Assembly (NCBI RefSeq): GCF_932526225.1
Contig: NC_064034.1
Span: forward strand, 10,417,387-10,481,386
Reading direction: 5' to 3'
Length of the DNA stretch: 64,000 nucleotides
DNA from: Nematostella vectensis
Lineage: Eukaryota; Cnidaria; Anthozoa; Actiniaria; Edwardsiidae
Shown: in pieces, positions 33,339-46,019 of the stretch
How the letters are laid out: every line of letters begins with the position of its first letter
How positions within the stretch are numbered: position 1 is the first letter of the stretch
The notes under the pieces: generated by a model
Database searches by the model: none
Seen by the model: only the letters and a program-made list of their open reading frames with translations
What the model was told of the DNA's origin: nothing
Position numbers and translations under genes: made by a program

Positions 33339-36300
33339 ATGCCTCCTAAACGATCAAAGGCCAAGACTTCGTCTGAGGCAAGGTCATGTTCTTCATCGAG
33401 GTTCAGTACTTTAAAAGTCACTGAGCGATCGTCTGTTCGGGCGTTTGTTGAGAAAAATAAGCTGGAGTTTGCACCTGGCAAGGGCTTCTATCAACTTACA
33501 AAACCCGAGACTATTCACTTTCACAAGGAGATCGTCGTACGAAGAAAGTCCGATGGATTATTCGCCACCGGCGAGGAGGTAATTGTAAAAGATAATCGTC
33601 ATCATTTTAAACTTAACTTTATTTGCACGAAATAACGGCGTTACAAGACACAAACAAACTTACACGACTTTGTGTAAGTAAGTATGTTCTGCTTCAGCTA
33701 CAGCAAGAATGCTATAGCTATTTAGCAGACTTACTTATTTATTGTGATTTTAACCATTAGTCAAATTGATGTTTATAAATGGACAGAGAAAAACTCAAAG
33801 CAAAAAAATGAATTTTAAAAACAAAAATGGCAAATTTAGTTTAGTTTCTTACACAAAGAATATGGACTGAATGCGTTTTGCAGAATAAGACAACAGTATG
33901 TAGAGTGAGTGAGTAGAGTGAGTTTTCTTATAAAAGTCTGACCACCCAAAAAAAACAAGGTTATTTATGCGGGCCTGTATGTCATAAACTTCAGCTTAAA
34001 AAAGAAAGAAAGTAGAGTAACAATAAACCTGGCTACAGTAGCTAAAGTTTCTGTTCAAATAGCAAAGGCTCATGACTCGAGACTCGAAAAAAGAAAGGGA
34101 AACCCATAACATGTTAACAACATAAAACTGATTGCGTTTAAAAAAAATCAGAAAGTCTGAGGTCACGTTTTAAAATCCAAAACCCCTAAAATTTTGATAA
34201 AAATTGAGACTTCAAGACTTGTCTAAAAACGCAGAGATTTCTAGACTGCAAAATTTTTGCGAGACTCTCAAAGTTTCTAGGTACCCATAGCTACCGATGC
34301 TACGCTTTGTGATCAAGTAGGAGTGACTCTCATTAATCAGTTCCAGGTTTGTTTCCTGTCACAAACTGGCATGAATTTTATTGATTCTCGCTTTTTCTGG
34401 GTACTTCACAGTTTCTTCCATAAAACAGCAATTTTGATTCTAGGCTGTTTTGTGTGGCCAGACATGAGTTCTATGGTGGCTGTCTGAGATGTCTACTTAT
34501 TCCTCACCACATTGCACTGTATCAACTGTAAAATTTGTAAATTTGACCATCCTGGCCCCAAGAAGTGTGATTTGCTCTCAGAATTTGTAAAAAAAAAATG
34601 TTTTTTTTGATTTTCACAGATTCGAACTATTCTCAACATCCCAAAGGAAACTGCTAAGTTTAAGCTTGACCAAGGAAAGCTTGATGACTTTGATGTTTTT
34701 GTGCAGTCAACATCCTATAACAGGGTGCTCCTTCCAGATACAGAGTTCCTCTATGACACAGAGGTACATACTGATGTTCCTATGGCAACAAGCTCATCAA
34801 AAGCAGCTGTCAAAGATGAGGTGTCACCAGATGAAAAATCAGCAAGGGGAAAAGGAAATAAAACAGAGGTGTGAATTTTCAAATACCTGTTTCTTATACA
34901 AAATATTTGCGCTTACCCCTCCCCTCCCAAGATTTAAGTTTTTCTTAGGTTTTCTTTTCTTTGTATTGCTTTTCATCTCCTTTCCTTCCATTTTCCTTTT
35001 TGAATAGGCTGCATTTTCTTATTTGCCACTTATCTTAAAATTACAGGTATAATCTTTGTTATCAACAAATTTTGCAATATTCAATATAGAGAATTCAATA
35101 TTAATGTTTAAAAGGCTTCCATTACATAATTAAGTACTGGATCAATATATGACATCTAACTAATTTTCAATCTGTTACTCCCGACTGGTCACATGTTGCA
35201 AATAGAAACTTTATTGGTAAAAAGTGGCACATGAATGGTATTATAAAATGTTTCTATTGGTTTTCTATTTTCTTTTGCCCTTCTGTGGTCAGCGAATTAC
35301 AGTTGGACCTGATAATGCACTTTTCTCTGTGGATCCCTTATTACTCTACTGAAAGCATTACCACCTAGAAACCATCTTCATATCCAACATCTGTTCAGAG
35401 ACTGCTTGTAGATACTGTTTATCAAAGAAATTGATAATTTTTAGTCCTGTTTGCCCCCTCTAGGAAGCAGCTGCTGAAGTAGAGAACGCTGAGGATACAG
35501 CTCCTCCCACCAAGAGACCAAAAGCAACCATGGGAACAGCAGGTGCATCAAGTATGTCTGACGTAAAGGAGATAGTATTCTCATTCGACACCACTGGCTC
35601 AATGTACCCCTGTCTCGCTCAGGTAAAGAGCACTGGACACTCGTGTATAAAGTTAACTAAAGAAAACTTTTGAAGCCTTTTACATGCTGACAATATCTAT
35701 AGACTTCCCCTGTCTCCAGAGTACTCTATGATATGAATTTTCTCTAAACAGCAGGGGTCTTAATCTGTGAGCTCAAGAAATAGGTAGATTGCATAATTAG
35801 GTATCTTTTTGTGCCCAGATTTTTCAGATTCAGAGATTTTCAGAACTCCTATATTGCTAGTGTGGTTATAGTGGTTTCTTAATTCAGAAGAGTATAAGAT
35901 TATATTGAAAATGTTTTTTTCCTTTTTAATTTTCTTCCTTTTTAATTTTTAGGTGAGAAAACATGTAGAGAAGACAGTTGGTCGGCTGCTATCAGAGCTA
36001 AAGGGGGTGCGTATTTCCATCTTTGCACATGGTGACTACCAAGATAAGGAAGCCACTTATGACACAAAGTGGATAGAATTCTCCTCAGATAAGAAAAAAA
36101 TCACAGACTTTGTGAAGAACGTCTCATCCACTTGTGGCTATGACTCGGATGAATGCTATGAACTGGTTTTAAGACAGGTATGTTATATGCTATCTTATAA
36201 TTGTTTTATTATACAGTGCAGCTTATTATCAATCATTTTGCCTGTGTGCTTGGGGACGACAAGGTGAGGACAGATAAAAGTGAAGGGGGGCCATGCCCCT

Positions 36301-38985
36301 CAGTTTTCCTAAAATTATTAGAAAATTACCAGTAAACAGTGATCAATTCTAAACTGGAAAAAAAACCTATTAAGTGGAAACATCTTAGGGTCCTGACCCC
36401 TTACGCAGTTCTGCTCAAGGTTAAACCAATCAGCTATCGAGCTATGATTTGGGGTTTGCACGGCGCAGATCTGCGCCGTTTGAGCCAAGCCGTTATAGAT
36501 CTCCGTGACATCAAGGAGGTGTTGACATACAATAACCAGACTACTCTGTATGGCATAAATATCTGGTTATTACATGTCAACAGGGGTAAAGCCTTTGTTA
36601 ATTCTCAAACAAATGGTAAAACAAAACCTCTGAAAGTCTGAACGAAAACACCTTCCTTTGACTAAATACAATAAGCTAAAAAGGAGCGACATTATTTTCA
36701 CAGGTCCTCTTTTATTATTATAGTTTCTCAAATTGATACTTTTTGTGTTTGATATGTGTATTATTTTTAGCTTACTTGAAGGGTGCTAATTTGGCGGGAT
36801 TGTTTTGGCGCGTTAAGAACAGTGTTCTCAAATACTGGAACTTCCTTCGTGTATCTCCTCCTTAGAGTTAATCGATTAACTCCAATAGTAGTGGTATGAC
36901 TGTGCCCCCCTGCTTTTTTAATTTCTCTGTAACATGCACTTCCCAGTATTGGCACACTATGGCTCTAAAAAAATCAGATTAAAACTGCCAAAAATATGTA
37001 ACAGTTCCAGTAATTCATTAATTCTAAGAATCACAATACACTATGCATAAAATTTACATAAAAAAGCAAAGCTTTATACTTTACATTTACCAAATTTAAT
37101 CGCAATAATCACAGCATCCTCCCCAAAGTAGGCGATGGAAGTGGATGCTTTCTCACACTTGCTATTTTTAGGATGACAAAATGGCAGCTGAAAGGGCCCC
37201 TTTAAAACACTTTAGCATTTACTTTGTGTATAACTAAGTTACAGCTTTCACTAAATTAAATAATAAATTACCTGTTTATTGATTATTTCAAAATACATGG
37301 CTACAGCTTTTTTTTTTTAATTTACTAAAATACGCACTATAGAGTTATATTCTTGCACCATAGACAATTCAAGTAAACCCAAACTGGCCCTCTCGAGATG
37401 TTATATTTTTAATCAAGTGATTTTTAAAATTGAGAAAAAGTCTTCATTGGATACTTTTTCAGAAAAGTTCAGAAAAGCCTTTTTATAAATTAGTCTATCT
37501 ATGGAAACAAGTCCAATAAACGATGTACGGTTTCTAAGGTTAATTCAAAGTCTCTTGATTGAGGTGATATAGATTTGCGTTTTAGATGGTAGTATACAGT
37601 ACATGCCATTCGTGAACTCCAAAAGCTACTAATCAAGACAATTTCTCCCATGCTGGAAAAATACCAGAAAAATACCAGAAAAAATTCCTTCTCAAATCAC
37701 TTGATATTCGGAAGCATCTATCGACTTACTAATAGCACATACATATAAGAGTAAGGTAAGTAAGTAAGGTAATTTAGACAACTTTCCCTAAAGTGCTATG
37801 TATATGCTTACTATTACTCTAGTTCGCTCTTCTGTCCAATCGCAATAGATATTATCTCAGCAAAACTAATAGAACCCGAAGTTTCTGTTCAATGACCATG
37901 TTCGAAGTCATCACGCGTACATGACACACACCGCTTGTCAATCATTATTACAACGAGGAACATTTTAAAAATAGGCTTCGCAACGACACCTTTCTATTTT
38001 CTCTCTTATTCCAACCTAGCAAATCAGGTCTAACCTTCTGAATACACCTTTGATTATAAACGGCTTGGCCTAACCCTTTGATAACACTAGTGACTATTAA
38101 TTGCCGTTACCTAACCTTTTGATTACCTTTCCGATCATTAACAAGCTTGACCTAATATTTTAATCAACCTCAACAAAGACAATCTAAATTATAACCCCAC
38201 AGGTGCGCACGCAGCTAACCTGGACCCCAGGCTCCCAGCGTGCGCTCGTCATGATTGGCGATGCAAACCCGCACCCTCCCTCCTACCACCTCAACACACA
38301 AAAGATAAACTGGCGGGAGGAGGCGAAAAAGCTCTACGAGGAGCTCGGGGTTAGGATCTACTCCATTCAGTGTCTTGGATACGGAGGAGCGGAGTCTTTC
38401 TATCGCCAGCTCGCTGATATTACATGTGGGTGGCACCTTAAGCTAGATCAGTTCGCTTCCATAGTAGACTTCCTGATGGCTATATGCTACCGTGAGCAAG
38501 GTTTAGACAGTTTACAGGTATTCGAGGATGAGGTACGAGGCAGAGGTCCAGGCATGAATCGAAACTTGCACAAGCTTTTTGATACTTTGTCTGGGCGTAC
38601 TACTGCTTACACTGCACCGGCGATCGATGCGGCGGGTTTGACCCCTGTTAACCCTTCCCGATTCCAAATACTTGATGTCGATGAGCGCGTAGACATTAGA
38701 ACATTTGTGCAAAAAAATGACCTCATATTTAAGCCCGGGAAAGGGTTTTTCGAGTTCACTAAAGCAGAAAAGATCTCTGATAAAAAAGAGGTTGTTCTTG
38801 TTGATAAAGTGACCGGGGACATGTTCACTGGCAGAGAAGCGTGTGATTTGATTGGCGCAGGAGGATCGGGTAGAATCAAGCCTGCATCTTTGGAGAAGTG
38901 GCGGGTTTTTGTGCAAAGCACCTCGTATAACCGGGTTTTGATGCCGGGTACAGGGTTTTTGTACGAGGTCGACTCTGACCACTGA
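33339..38985 (+). CDS. Intracellular vWA-domain protein with duplicated flanking module, unknown function
   Basis: Exons: 33339-33578, 34620-34868, 35464-35622, 35953-36177 and 38203-38985, all GT-AG and all phase 0, giving 551 residues. The order is a basic N-terminus (PPKRSKAK), module copy 1 (about 21-125), a charged linker with an NLS-like PPTKRPK, a vWA domain (about 196-385) and module copy 2 (about 444-547). The vWA shows a metal-site motif DTTGSM (Asp205, Ser209), a conserved HGDYQD and IGDA with Asp311. There is no signal peptide, so an intracellular role is likely. The modules align along their whole length: RAFVEKNKLEFAPGKGF against RTFVQKNDLIFKPGKGF, GLFATGEE against DMFTGREA, and FVQSTSYNRVLLPDTEFLY against FVQSTSYNRVLMPGTGFLY. 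I do not recognise the module. Exon 2 has an in-frame alternative donor after 34761. Exon 5 carries the second half of the vWA and all of copy 2. Confidence 0.88.
36521..36581. repeat. Hairpin in intron 4 of the vWA gene
   Basis: GTTGACATACAATAACCAGA (36521-36540) is followed after 21 bases by TCTGGTTATTACATGTCAAC (36562-36581), an inverted copy with two mismatches. It lies in a 2-kb intron that shows nothing else clear. It may be a tiny inverted-repeat element or a structured RNA. Confidence 0.6.
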
Positions 38986-41474
38986 GATTATTTTCGAATG
39001 TTATATACCTAATTTAGTTTTAAATAGTTAAGCCGTATTTCTTGATAATGCTTTGAATTACGCACTTTTTGGTATTTGTTTTTATCCATACAATGGTATC
39101 TCAAGTGTTAAGCCGTCGTTTTTTTTACAATGACAAGAAAATCGTTTTATTTACGCATAAAAATATAGCGGTGTTCTCTGCGAATTCTCTGAAAGCTGTA
39201 ACCACCTGTACGCGAAATTTTAAAGGCCTTATTTTATGCTGTTAGATTAAGAATCATGGAATGTTATTTGAAATAGTGGGTTTTTTGCCTTTTTTTAGAT
39301 GTGTTGTGTTAATGATAAAATAAGCTTGAATAAAGTCTCCATTTATATTTTGTAACAATGAATACACGATTAGTAAAAGTACAGTAGTGGTAAAATATAT
39401 AAATTTGTTTAAATGGTAATAAAAACGGAGTTAACAATGTGCTGTTAATGAGCCTTATTTTAGCTTACTGTAATTCCTCTTTTTAAATCAAGGAGGGTTA
39501 GAAAAGAGGACATTTATCAGTTAGGATCATAACTAAAATTGGATGCATTTTGTAAATAAAAAAATCATCCAATCACAGCAGAGTATGCACCCCCTCCCCC
39601 TTGGTATTTGTATGCCAAGCTATCACTTGAAACAAAATGGCGGCGCTAAGGGGAGTACGATTATACTGCCTAACCGTTTCTTTGAAGCTGTTTGACACCG
39701 CGAAAATAAAATGCCACATTCAGTATCGAAAAACATGCACTTATAGTTCACTAAACGCTGAACACAGACCCGGGAAGCACCGTCGACTCGATGCTAATGC
39801 GTTGTAATAAGCTAAGTACAGCAACTAAAACACTAGTGTAAAAGTTTTACTTGATACAAAATTAAATAGAGAACTTCTAACTCCGCCCCTCTGTTTTTCT
39901 ATCAAACTCACGAGGTATTTAAGTTATTTTAAACTGTTCTTCAAGGAAGTTACTTCATACCAGGGGTCTACTATAAAGCCGGAGATTATACATAGATTTT
40001 ATTTAATTTTCTCAATAGTTTCAGGTGTGATCAAAATACAACGGCGTACAGTGAATGTATCAAACAATAAAAGTACTTAATAATAAGCGAGAGAGAGAGG
40101 GGGCTTAAACTTGAACAACCTATTCTGGGTGCAAGTTTACTTAAGTTACTTAAGTTCACTTAAGTCATTGTACTCCACTGGACACCATTAAGCAGACATA
40201 CTGTATGAGAAAAATTTGGTGACAATTAACTTATATGATGGCTTCAGATGTCTTCAGAAGAAAATCACCCCCATTCCCAACCCTGGATCTGTCTCTGTAT
40301 GGGTGTGTTCATTAGAAATATGGTATAGACATGAAAGCCCTACAGAAAATATAGGACAACAGACAGAATCATTTTCAAACATTAAAAATTATAAGCGAGA
40401 GAGAGAGTATTTTGGCCTAAAAGTGTGGTAAAGCAGCATAAATGATCATGATTTTGAATGTAATATGCTGAGATTGCATTGTTTCTATTATTTTGTGCCA
40501 CTAATTTACTTTGCGTATTCTAGCGATGAATTATGTGATCCTGCGCTTTGCACTTGGGCACCAGAAATTAATACTGTAGCCACCATCATCTCCAGAAAAC
40601 CAACCCAACAACCCCTTTCCAAATACTCCAAAGCATTAAGCAGACATACTGTATGAGAAAAATTTGGTGACAGTTAACTTATATAATGTCTTCAGAAGAA
40701 AATCACCCCCATTTCCACCCCTGGATCTGTCTCTGTATGGGTGTGGTGTGGGACATGAAAGCCCTACAGAAAATATAGGACAACAGACAGGATCATTTTC
40801 GAACATTAAAAATTTTATTTTTGATATTAAATCAGCCATCCTATTTTAGCCTGACAATGTTTTGAAAATTACATTAAATCAGGCATCCTATTTTAGCCTG
40901 ACAATGTTTTGAAAATTACAAAATAATATAACTGAATGATCAATTGTAAATTACACCCACATGAACTCTCTATTTTTGAAAAGAAATTCTGTCCGCTTGA
41001 CTAAAGGGTGCAACTTAGTTTACATGAACATTTTTCATCTTTATAAAAGAAAAGATAACAGGGGTTTGATGTATAAGCACTAAACTTCTGATTCCTGAGT
41101 CTTTAAATGTAGGCATGTATCTTTATACCAAGCCAAAGAGAATACGGCAGAAATTGCTTTGTTTATTTGGCAGTATCCACTCAAACTTTGCATCATGCAC
41201 TGGATTTACGTAAAATAAGTTGCCATCTAGCATGGTATAAGATAGGTATACAATGATTTATTGTAGAATACTGCAGAAAATTCCACTTGTCATGTATCTC
41301 ACGTGTTCACAAGGCCAGTCCCTTTCAATTTCATCGATTATTTTTATTAGCAACGGCTACAGTAGCACCCCAACCAAAACGAAAAGAAAAGACAAAAAAG
41401 GTTTACCACAACTCTGCTTCTTGCTTGTTTTAGTCGGCTACCTTTCTCCTACGACTTTGATGTATGCGAGTTAC
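38986..41474. repeat. Intergenic region with direct repeats
   Basis: 40186-40390 and 40634-40814 are direct copies about 448 bases apart, sharing cattaagcagacatactgta, gaagaaaatcaccccca, ctggatctgtctctgtatgg and gaaagccctacagaaaatat. The second is shorter by internal deletions. Just after it, 40826-40919 is a 47-base tandem duplication containing tcctattttagcctgacaat. A possible first exon is listed separately at 39637. AATAAA-like signals for the vWA gene are not sharply placed (aataaagtc near 39329 is one). Confidence 0.75.
39637..39807 (+). other. Possible orphan first exon, weak
   Basis: A 56-codon frame begins aaaATGGCGGCG, a strong start context often seen in nuclear genes for mitochondrial proteins. 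Its N-terminus is basic and lacks acidic residues (MAALRGVRLYCLTVSLKLF), like an import presequence. No downstream exon could be found and the nearest donor (GTT|gtaata) is weak. It could be an orphan first exon, a pseudogene remnant or chance. Confidence 0.25.
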
Positions 41475-41621
41475 CTCAAACACGTTCTTAGGTACTGGAC
41501 GTGAGATTCCATGGTACATGGGGTACACACGAGGTATTCGCTTGTTCAAAGCATCAAAATGAAGAAAAACTATTGTAAATTCTGTCGATGCATTTCCTTT
41601 TTTGCTGACACCGTCCGGACC
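41475..41621 (-). other. Possible orphan exon, minus strand, weak
   Basis: A 49-codon open stretch ends at a good donor (TTTGAG|gtaact) and reads with protein-like composition, for example HFDALNKRIPRVYPMYHG and ISRPVPKNVFE. A stop bounds it upstream, so it would need an acceptor within, such as tgtcag. No family is recognised and no partner exon was found with confidence. Confidence 0.25.
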
Positions 41622-44164
41622 TTACGAAAATCCCAACTTTCTCAGATCGATCGGGCACACATGAGGGCGAAATTTTGAGTGACGTTGGCCGTAAATCTTA
41701 AAATAAATATTTTCTCGCCACGATTGCACTGATTGGTTTTTACAACAAGGCGTCCGGGTTCCTCTAGCATGCAATGTATGTAAACGCAATAAATCATAGG
41801 TAGGAGTATTATTCGGCCGACAGAAGAACGTTTTCTGCGTGGTTCTCTCGCCGCGGCTATGGCTGCTATTTTGCATAATAATGAGGTAAACTGATACCTC
41901 CAATTTTAGTTATGATCCTAGCTGTTTATTGCAACAAACAACTTTTACCATGGAAAAAATATGCTATTTTTTCCGGATAATAAGTATTTATCCCAAAAGA
42001 TTCGACTTTTTCATTTTTTATTTTTTTTTACATTTGATGGTACTTCTATGTAATTCTCAAAGTATGGAATTGTTACATCTTTTTATCACATGAGCATAGT
42101 AATCTTCTATTTTTGTAATGTGCCGACAAGATGTCACTTCGGACTTTTCGGTCGCGGCTAACTGCAAAAGGTTTTAATCGCCTCATAATTTTTCTTACGA
42201 CCACAACAAGATCTAAAAAAAGGAAAAAAATGACTTAAAACAATATCAGAATCAAATGTGTTAATTGCTTTATCGAGCATCGTGCTTGTTATTGCGTATT
42301 TAAGTTTGAACACTGAGAAAGAAAAAGCACATTTACTCTGTCAGTAACGATAACACAGGAAAACCTGTCGTCATTCGTGATACCAGACGTTTAAACTCAA
42401 GTCACGTATTGGGTTGTGTTTAGTGCCGAGTCAGATGTTTATAAAAGTACTTAGAACAAAGCGCTTTTTTGCCGCAACTAATAATAACGTCTGAAGTTAT
42501 TTTAATGAACTGAAAAGCAGCGAGTGTAGTTTGTAAAAAAAGACAAAAGACGATTTTTTAATGAAATAATCAGAAAACATAAATGCCATTTGAACTGTGT
42601 ATGTTTATAAGTATTTTAAACTGAAAAAAAGTGTGCGGCTCATTGGCTTAATGAAATGTCGTTGCTATTTTAAAATTTGTTTTGATTGCTTGCCATTTTA
42701 TGCCTATTCTTATTTGCACACTTTCTTCGTTTTATTGAGCAGATGGCTTTATTTTAATATTATCCAGCATTTTAAGACTTTTTTACCTACACCATACTAT
42801 GAAATATTCCTTATTGGAAGCTAAATTAATTTGCCCATCTTCCATTCTCGTCACGTAGCGTAATTTCTTGAAAAATTATCTTTGTCATAATCATAAGTTT
42901 TCTTTTTTTGCGTTCGGGTTGATCAATAGTATTTTCTAACAATAGTCCTCGAGAGCATCGAATAGCCTTATCACTACATTTGCAGTATTGAAATACCTTA
43001 ACTACTATAAAACTTTAATGGCTTCGATGACTTTCACACATTTCTTTGATGGCTGCTGCATTTCGTATTACATATAGCTAATTTTACTTTCCATTGTTAC
43101 CTACCCTTAGTGATATTACTTTTTTTATTACTTTTTTCTTACATTCATCATTGAAGTCCTTGTTCATTACATTTCTCAAACACTTGACATGGTTCCTTTA
43201 TAAAATTTGCTTTTTTTACATTTTTAAGAAGACAAAATTAACTTTTGTTATTTTCGTCTCATCTTCTTTGTCTGCACTCTTGTCTTAGATGATATACTTT
43301 TTTAAATTTAAGTTTGATAGTGCGTCTTGCTTTAAATTTGAGTTGATTAATACAGCTGGTTGAGCTCTTAAAATATCATTTTATGTCTTTTATATCGTAT
43401 CAGATTCCTACGAAACATTTTATTTTCTCATCGATTCATCCCACTAAATACTCTACCTCTAATCCCTGTGTACCGTAACATTAGGTTACTTAGCCTAGCT
43501 TACTGTTCTTCGTCTTTGTAATATTTTTGTGTGGCTTCTATCAATTAATCCCCCTTTTCACGGCGCCCAGCTCGAAGCCTGATTATTTAACCGTATAACC
43601 TTTGTACTGGCTTGGTAATAAGCCGTTTACGGGCGCCTACAAATGAAGGCATTGTGGGAGGGTAAGTGTCGCCGTGAATTATTAAACAGAGACGTGCGCC
43701 ATTTCTAAATAGGATTTCACTCAATGCAGCCTTACCCAGATGGGTAACAAAGACTGTTTAGAACACAGTACTGATGATTATTATGTAAAATGTGCGTAGG
43801 CTTTGAATTAGCCAAATTAATCGGTGTGCGACTGCCGATCACAGCTTAGCAATGGGAGTGATCTTTAGTATGAAGGGTCTAGTTGGGGCTATTCTGTTTC
43901 TAAATGTGTCAGAAATTACTTTTGAATGGCAAGCGTCAAACTGGTGTATTTTCTCCTGTGAATAGATCGCTATGAATATTTGATAACACTTACAGCTCTT
44001 TTGTTCCTAACCATATTATAAGAAGGTTTGATCCGAGTCTTGAGTTATCTTGTAATCGTGCTTGTCAACAGTACAAAGTTCTACGGCTGCCCACTTCGCG
44101 ACACACGGTGTAATACACTCTGTTACTTTACTTCCTGAGCAATCACGTAATACACTCAAGCAAA
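41622..44164. other. Gene-free stretch upstream of the Sox gene
   Basis: AT-rich sequence with many short poly-T and poly-A runs. Small frames here have no recognisable content. A GGCGCCC/GGGCGCC inverted pair brackets 43562-43636. It probably contains the promoter and upstream control region of the Sox gene. Confidence 0.5.
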
Positions 44165-44968
44165 ATGTCTTCCGGAAGCCATATAAAACGCCCAATGAAC
44201 GCTTTTATGATTTGGTCTAGTAAGAAGAGAAGACAGCTGGCTGCGGAAAACCCCAAGCTCCATAACTCCCAGATTAGCAAAATGCTCGGCACAGAGTGGC
44301 GCAAACTCACAGTTGAAGAGAAACAAAAGTTTTTCGCGGAGGCCAAACTTCTGAACGAGCTTCACATGATCGAGCATCCAGACTACAAGTACAGACCAAG
44401 ACGAAGAGTTAAGAAACGCTCGCTTAGTCGAACAACTGGGTACTCGTGTTATTGTCACAGCCCTGGCGAGGAGGAGAAAGAGACCGCTTGGCAGGATAGA
44501 GAAAGCCGAGCCGAGAGCTCAAAGGACGAAGGCAGCAAGAGGAATACCAAACAGGGCACCGGACTAGAGAACGCTGAGAAGCCCCGGATTGTTAACAGGT
44601 ACAGTGAACCCGGAAGGGTCAAACCCCGAGACACGCGTCTATGTCGTGCGGATGTATCTACCAGATCTCCGAGTCCAAACGGAAGCAGCGATTACGGACC
44701 TAAGCAAACCATGGAGGTATTCCGTTCAAACTACGAACGCTTTCGTGTACTTGCATCACCGTCCAGGTATCCCACACTCATGGTCGCTAGTTCGACCTTC
44801 TGGCCACCATCTTACAGCTTCAAGGATGAGGAATGCCCGGTTTGTCCCTGCTGTAGACCGGGGAGCCCTCCCAACGATCCCACTAAATCAGCAAAAGGAG
44901 AAAACGTGCACTTACCCTCCATGGTAGACCCTAGTAGGATCCAATACTTCAGAGGAGTGAACTGGTAA
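44165..44968 (+). CDS. Sox-family HMG-box transcription factor
   Basis: The frame gives 267 residues in one exon. An HMG box occupies residues 6 to about 84: [18 protein letters not shown], then [21 protein letters not shown], and [27 protein letters not shown] and the HNS-ISK-LG block are diagnostic of Sox proteins, which bind ACAAT-type sites in the minor groove and bend DNA. The box sits at the extreme N-terminus and its end resembles group B ([10 protein letters not shown]), but several positions are divergent ([24 protein letters not shown]), so I do not assign a group. The C-terminal ~180 residues are charged, Ser/Pro-rich and unlike known Sox activation domains; a small Cys cluster CPVCPCC lies near residue 230. 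The start Met directly precedes the box. AATAAA at 45385 is the likely polyadenylation signal. Confidence 0.95.
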   Translation: MSSGSHIKRPMNAFMIWSSKKRRQLAAENPKLHNSQISKMLGTEWRKLTVEEKQKFFAEAKLLNELHMIEHPDYKYRPRRRVKKRSLSRTTGYSCYCHSPGEEEKETAWQDRESRAESSKDEGSKRNTKQGTGLENAEKPRIVNRYSEPGRVKPRDTRLCRADVSTRSPSPNGSSDYGPKQTMEVFRSNYERFRVLASPSRYPTLMVASSTFWPPSYSFKDEECPVCPCCRPGSPPNDPTKSAKGENVHLPSMVDPSRIQYFRGVNW

Positions 44969-45384
44969 AGAGCATACGAACATCCTTGGCCCTTGAAAGG
45001 CACAAGAACAATACGAGAGGGTTGACTTAGTGAACGAGAGATGGTGGTTTGGCGTGACGCGATTCATTCCATATAAAGTAGTAGACCATAAACAAGACCA
45101 GTACAAATGTAATTTGGATGTTCAGATAGCATTTTATTTCTGACAATTGGTCTTTCCTAGTTAGCATAAATGTTTTATAGATTTATGAAGTCCATTTTCC
45201 TCGATTTTGACCGAAAATGCGTCTGTCATCTTTGTTTCAACGCCCATAGCCCATCTACCTCTTACTTCTCGCCTCTCAAAGTTACTGTAAATAGTCAAGT
45301 TTTATTATTGAACCCTGTAAATATATGATATTGTTGATTATACTAAAAAAATATTTGGCTATTGGTGAGATCGTTTTCTTTTTT

Positions 45385-45390
45385 AATAAA
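45385..45390 (+). terminator. Polyadenylation signal of the Sox gene
   Basis: AATAAA lies about 420 bases after the Sox stop codon, following an AT-rich 3' region. Confidence 0.55.
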
Positions 45391-45550
45391 CTTTGAAATA
45401 CATATTTGTTGTGAGGTGTAATGTTTTATATTATTTAGTAAGAGCCGTAGCAGGCTATGTAAGATTGGTGGTTAGACATGACGGAGGATTGCGTTACATG
45501 AATGAAAAAGATGGGCGGTTGCGTGTTCAGAGTGACTTAATGACTGCAGT

Positions 45551-45860
45551 GTGCGTGACGATTGTAACTGTCCATGACGTGTGTTAGGTCTGTTTGATGT
45601 TGTGATATGTTATTTATATTGTGCGTGACGATTGTAACTGTCCGCGACGTGTGTAAGGTCTGTTTGATGTTGTGATATGTTATTTATAGTGTGCGTGACG
45701 ATTGTAACTGTCCGCGACGTGTGTAAGGTCTGTTTGATGTTGTGATATGTTATTTATAGTGTGCGTGACGATTGTAACTGTCCATGACGTGTGTTAGGTC
45801 TGTTTGATGTTGTGATATGTTATTTATAGTGTGCGTGACGATTGTTACTGTCCGCGCGAT
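45551..45860. repeat. 70-bp tandem repeat, about 4.4 copies
   Basis: Copies begin gtgcgtgacgattgtaactg, continue tccgcgacgtgtg and aaggtctgtttgatgttg, and end tgatatgttatttata. Variation is a few bases per copy. It lies just downstream of the Sox gene. Confidence 0.93.
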
Positions 45861-46019
45861 ACGTGTGATGTTTGGGATTACCTACAAACGCGCGTCACGC
45901 TTGTGAATGCATGAGCGTGTTTTTTTACTGTCTACGCGACGTGTGACTGTTTTGTTTGTTCGTGTGAATGTTTTAAGGTCCGGATGACCTGTGTAGGACT
46001 GGTTATGTTTATGAAGTCA

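Noticed and set aside
36339-36641. 100-codon frame in the vWA-gene intron
   Set aside because: No family motif, contains the hairpin, and the flanking exons join in frame without it.
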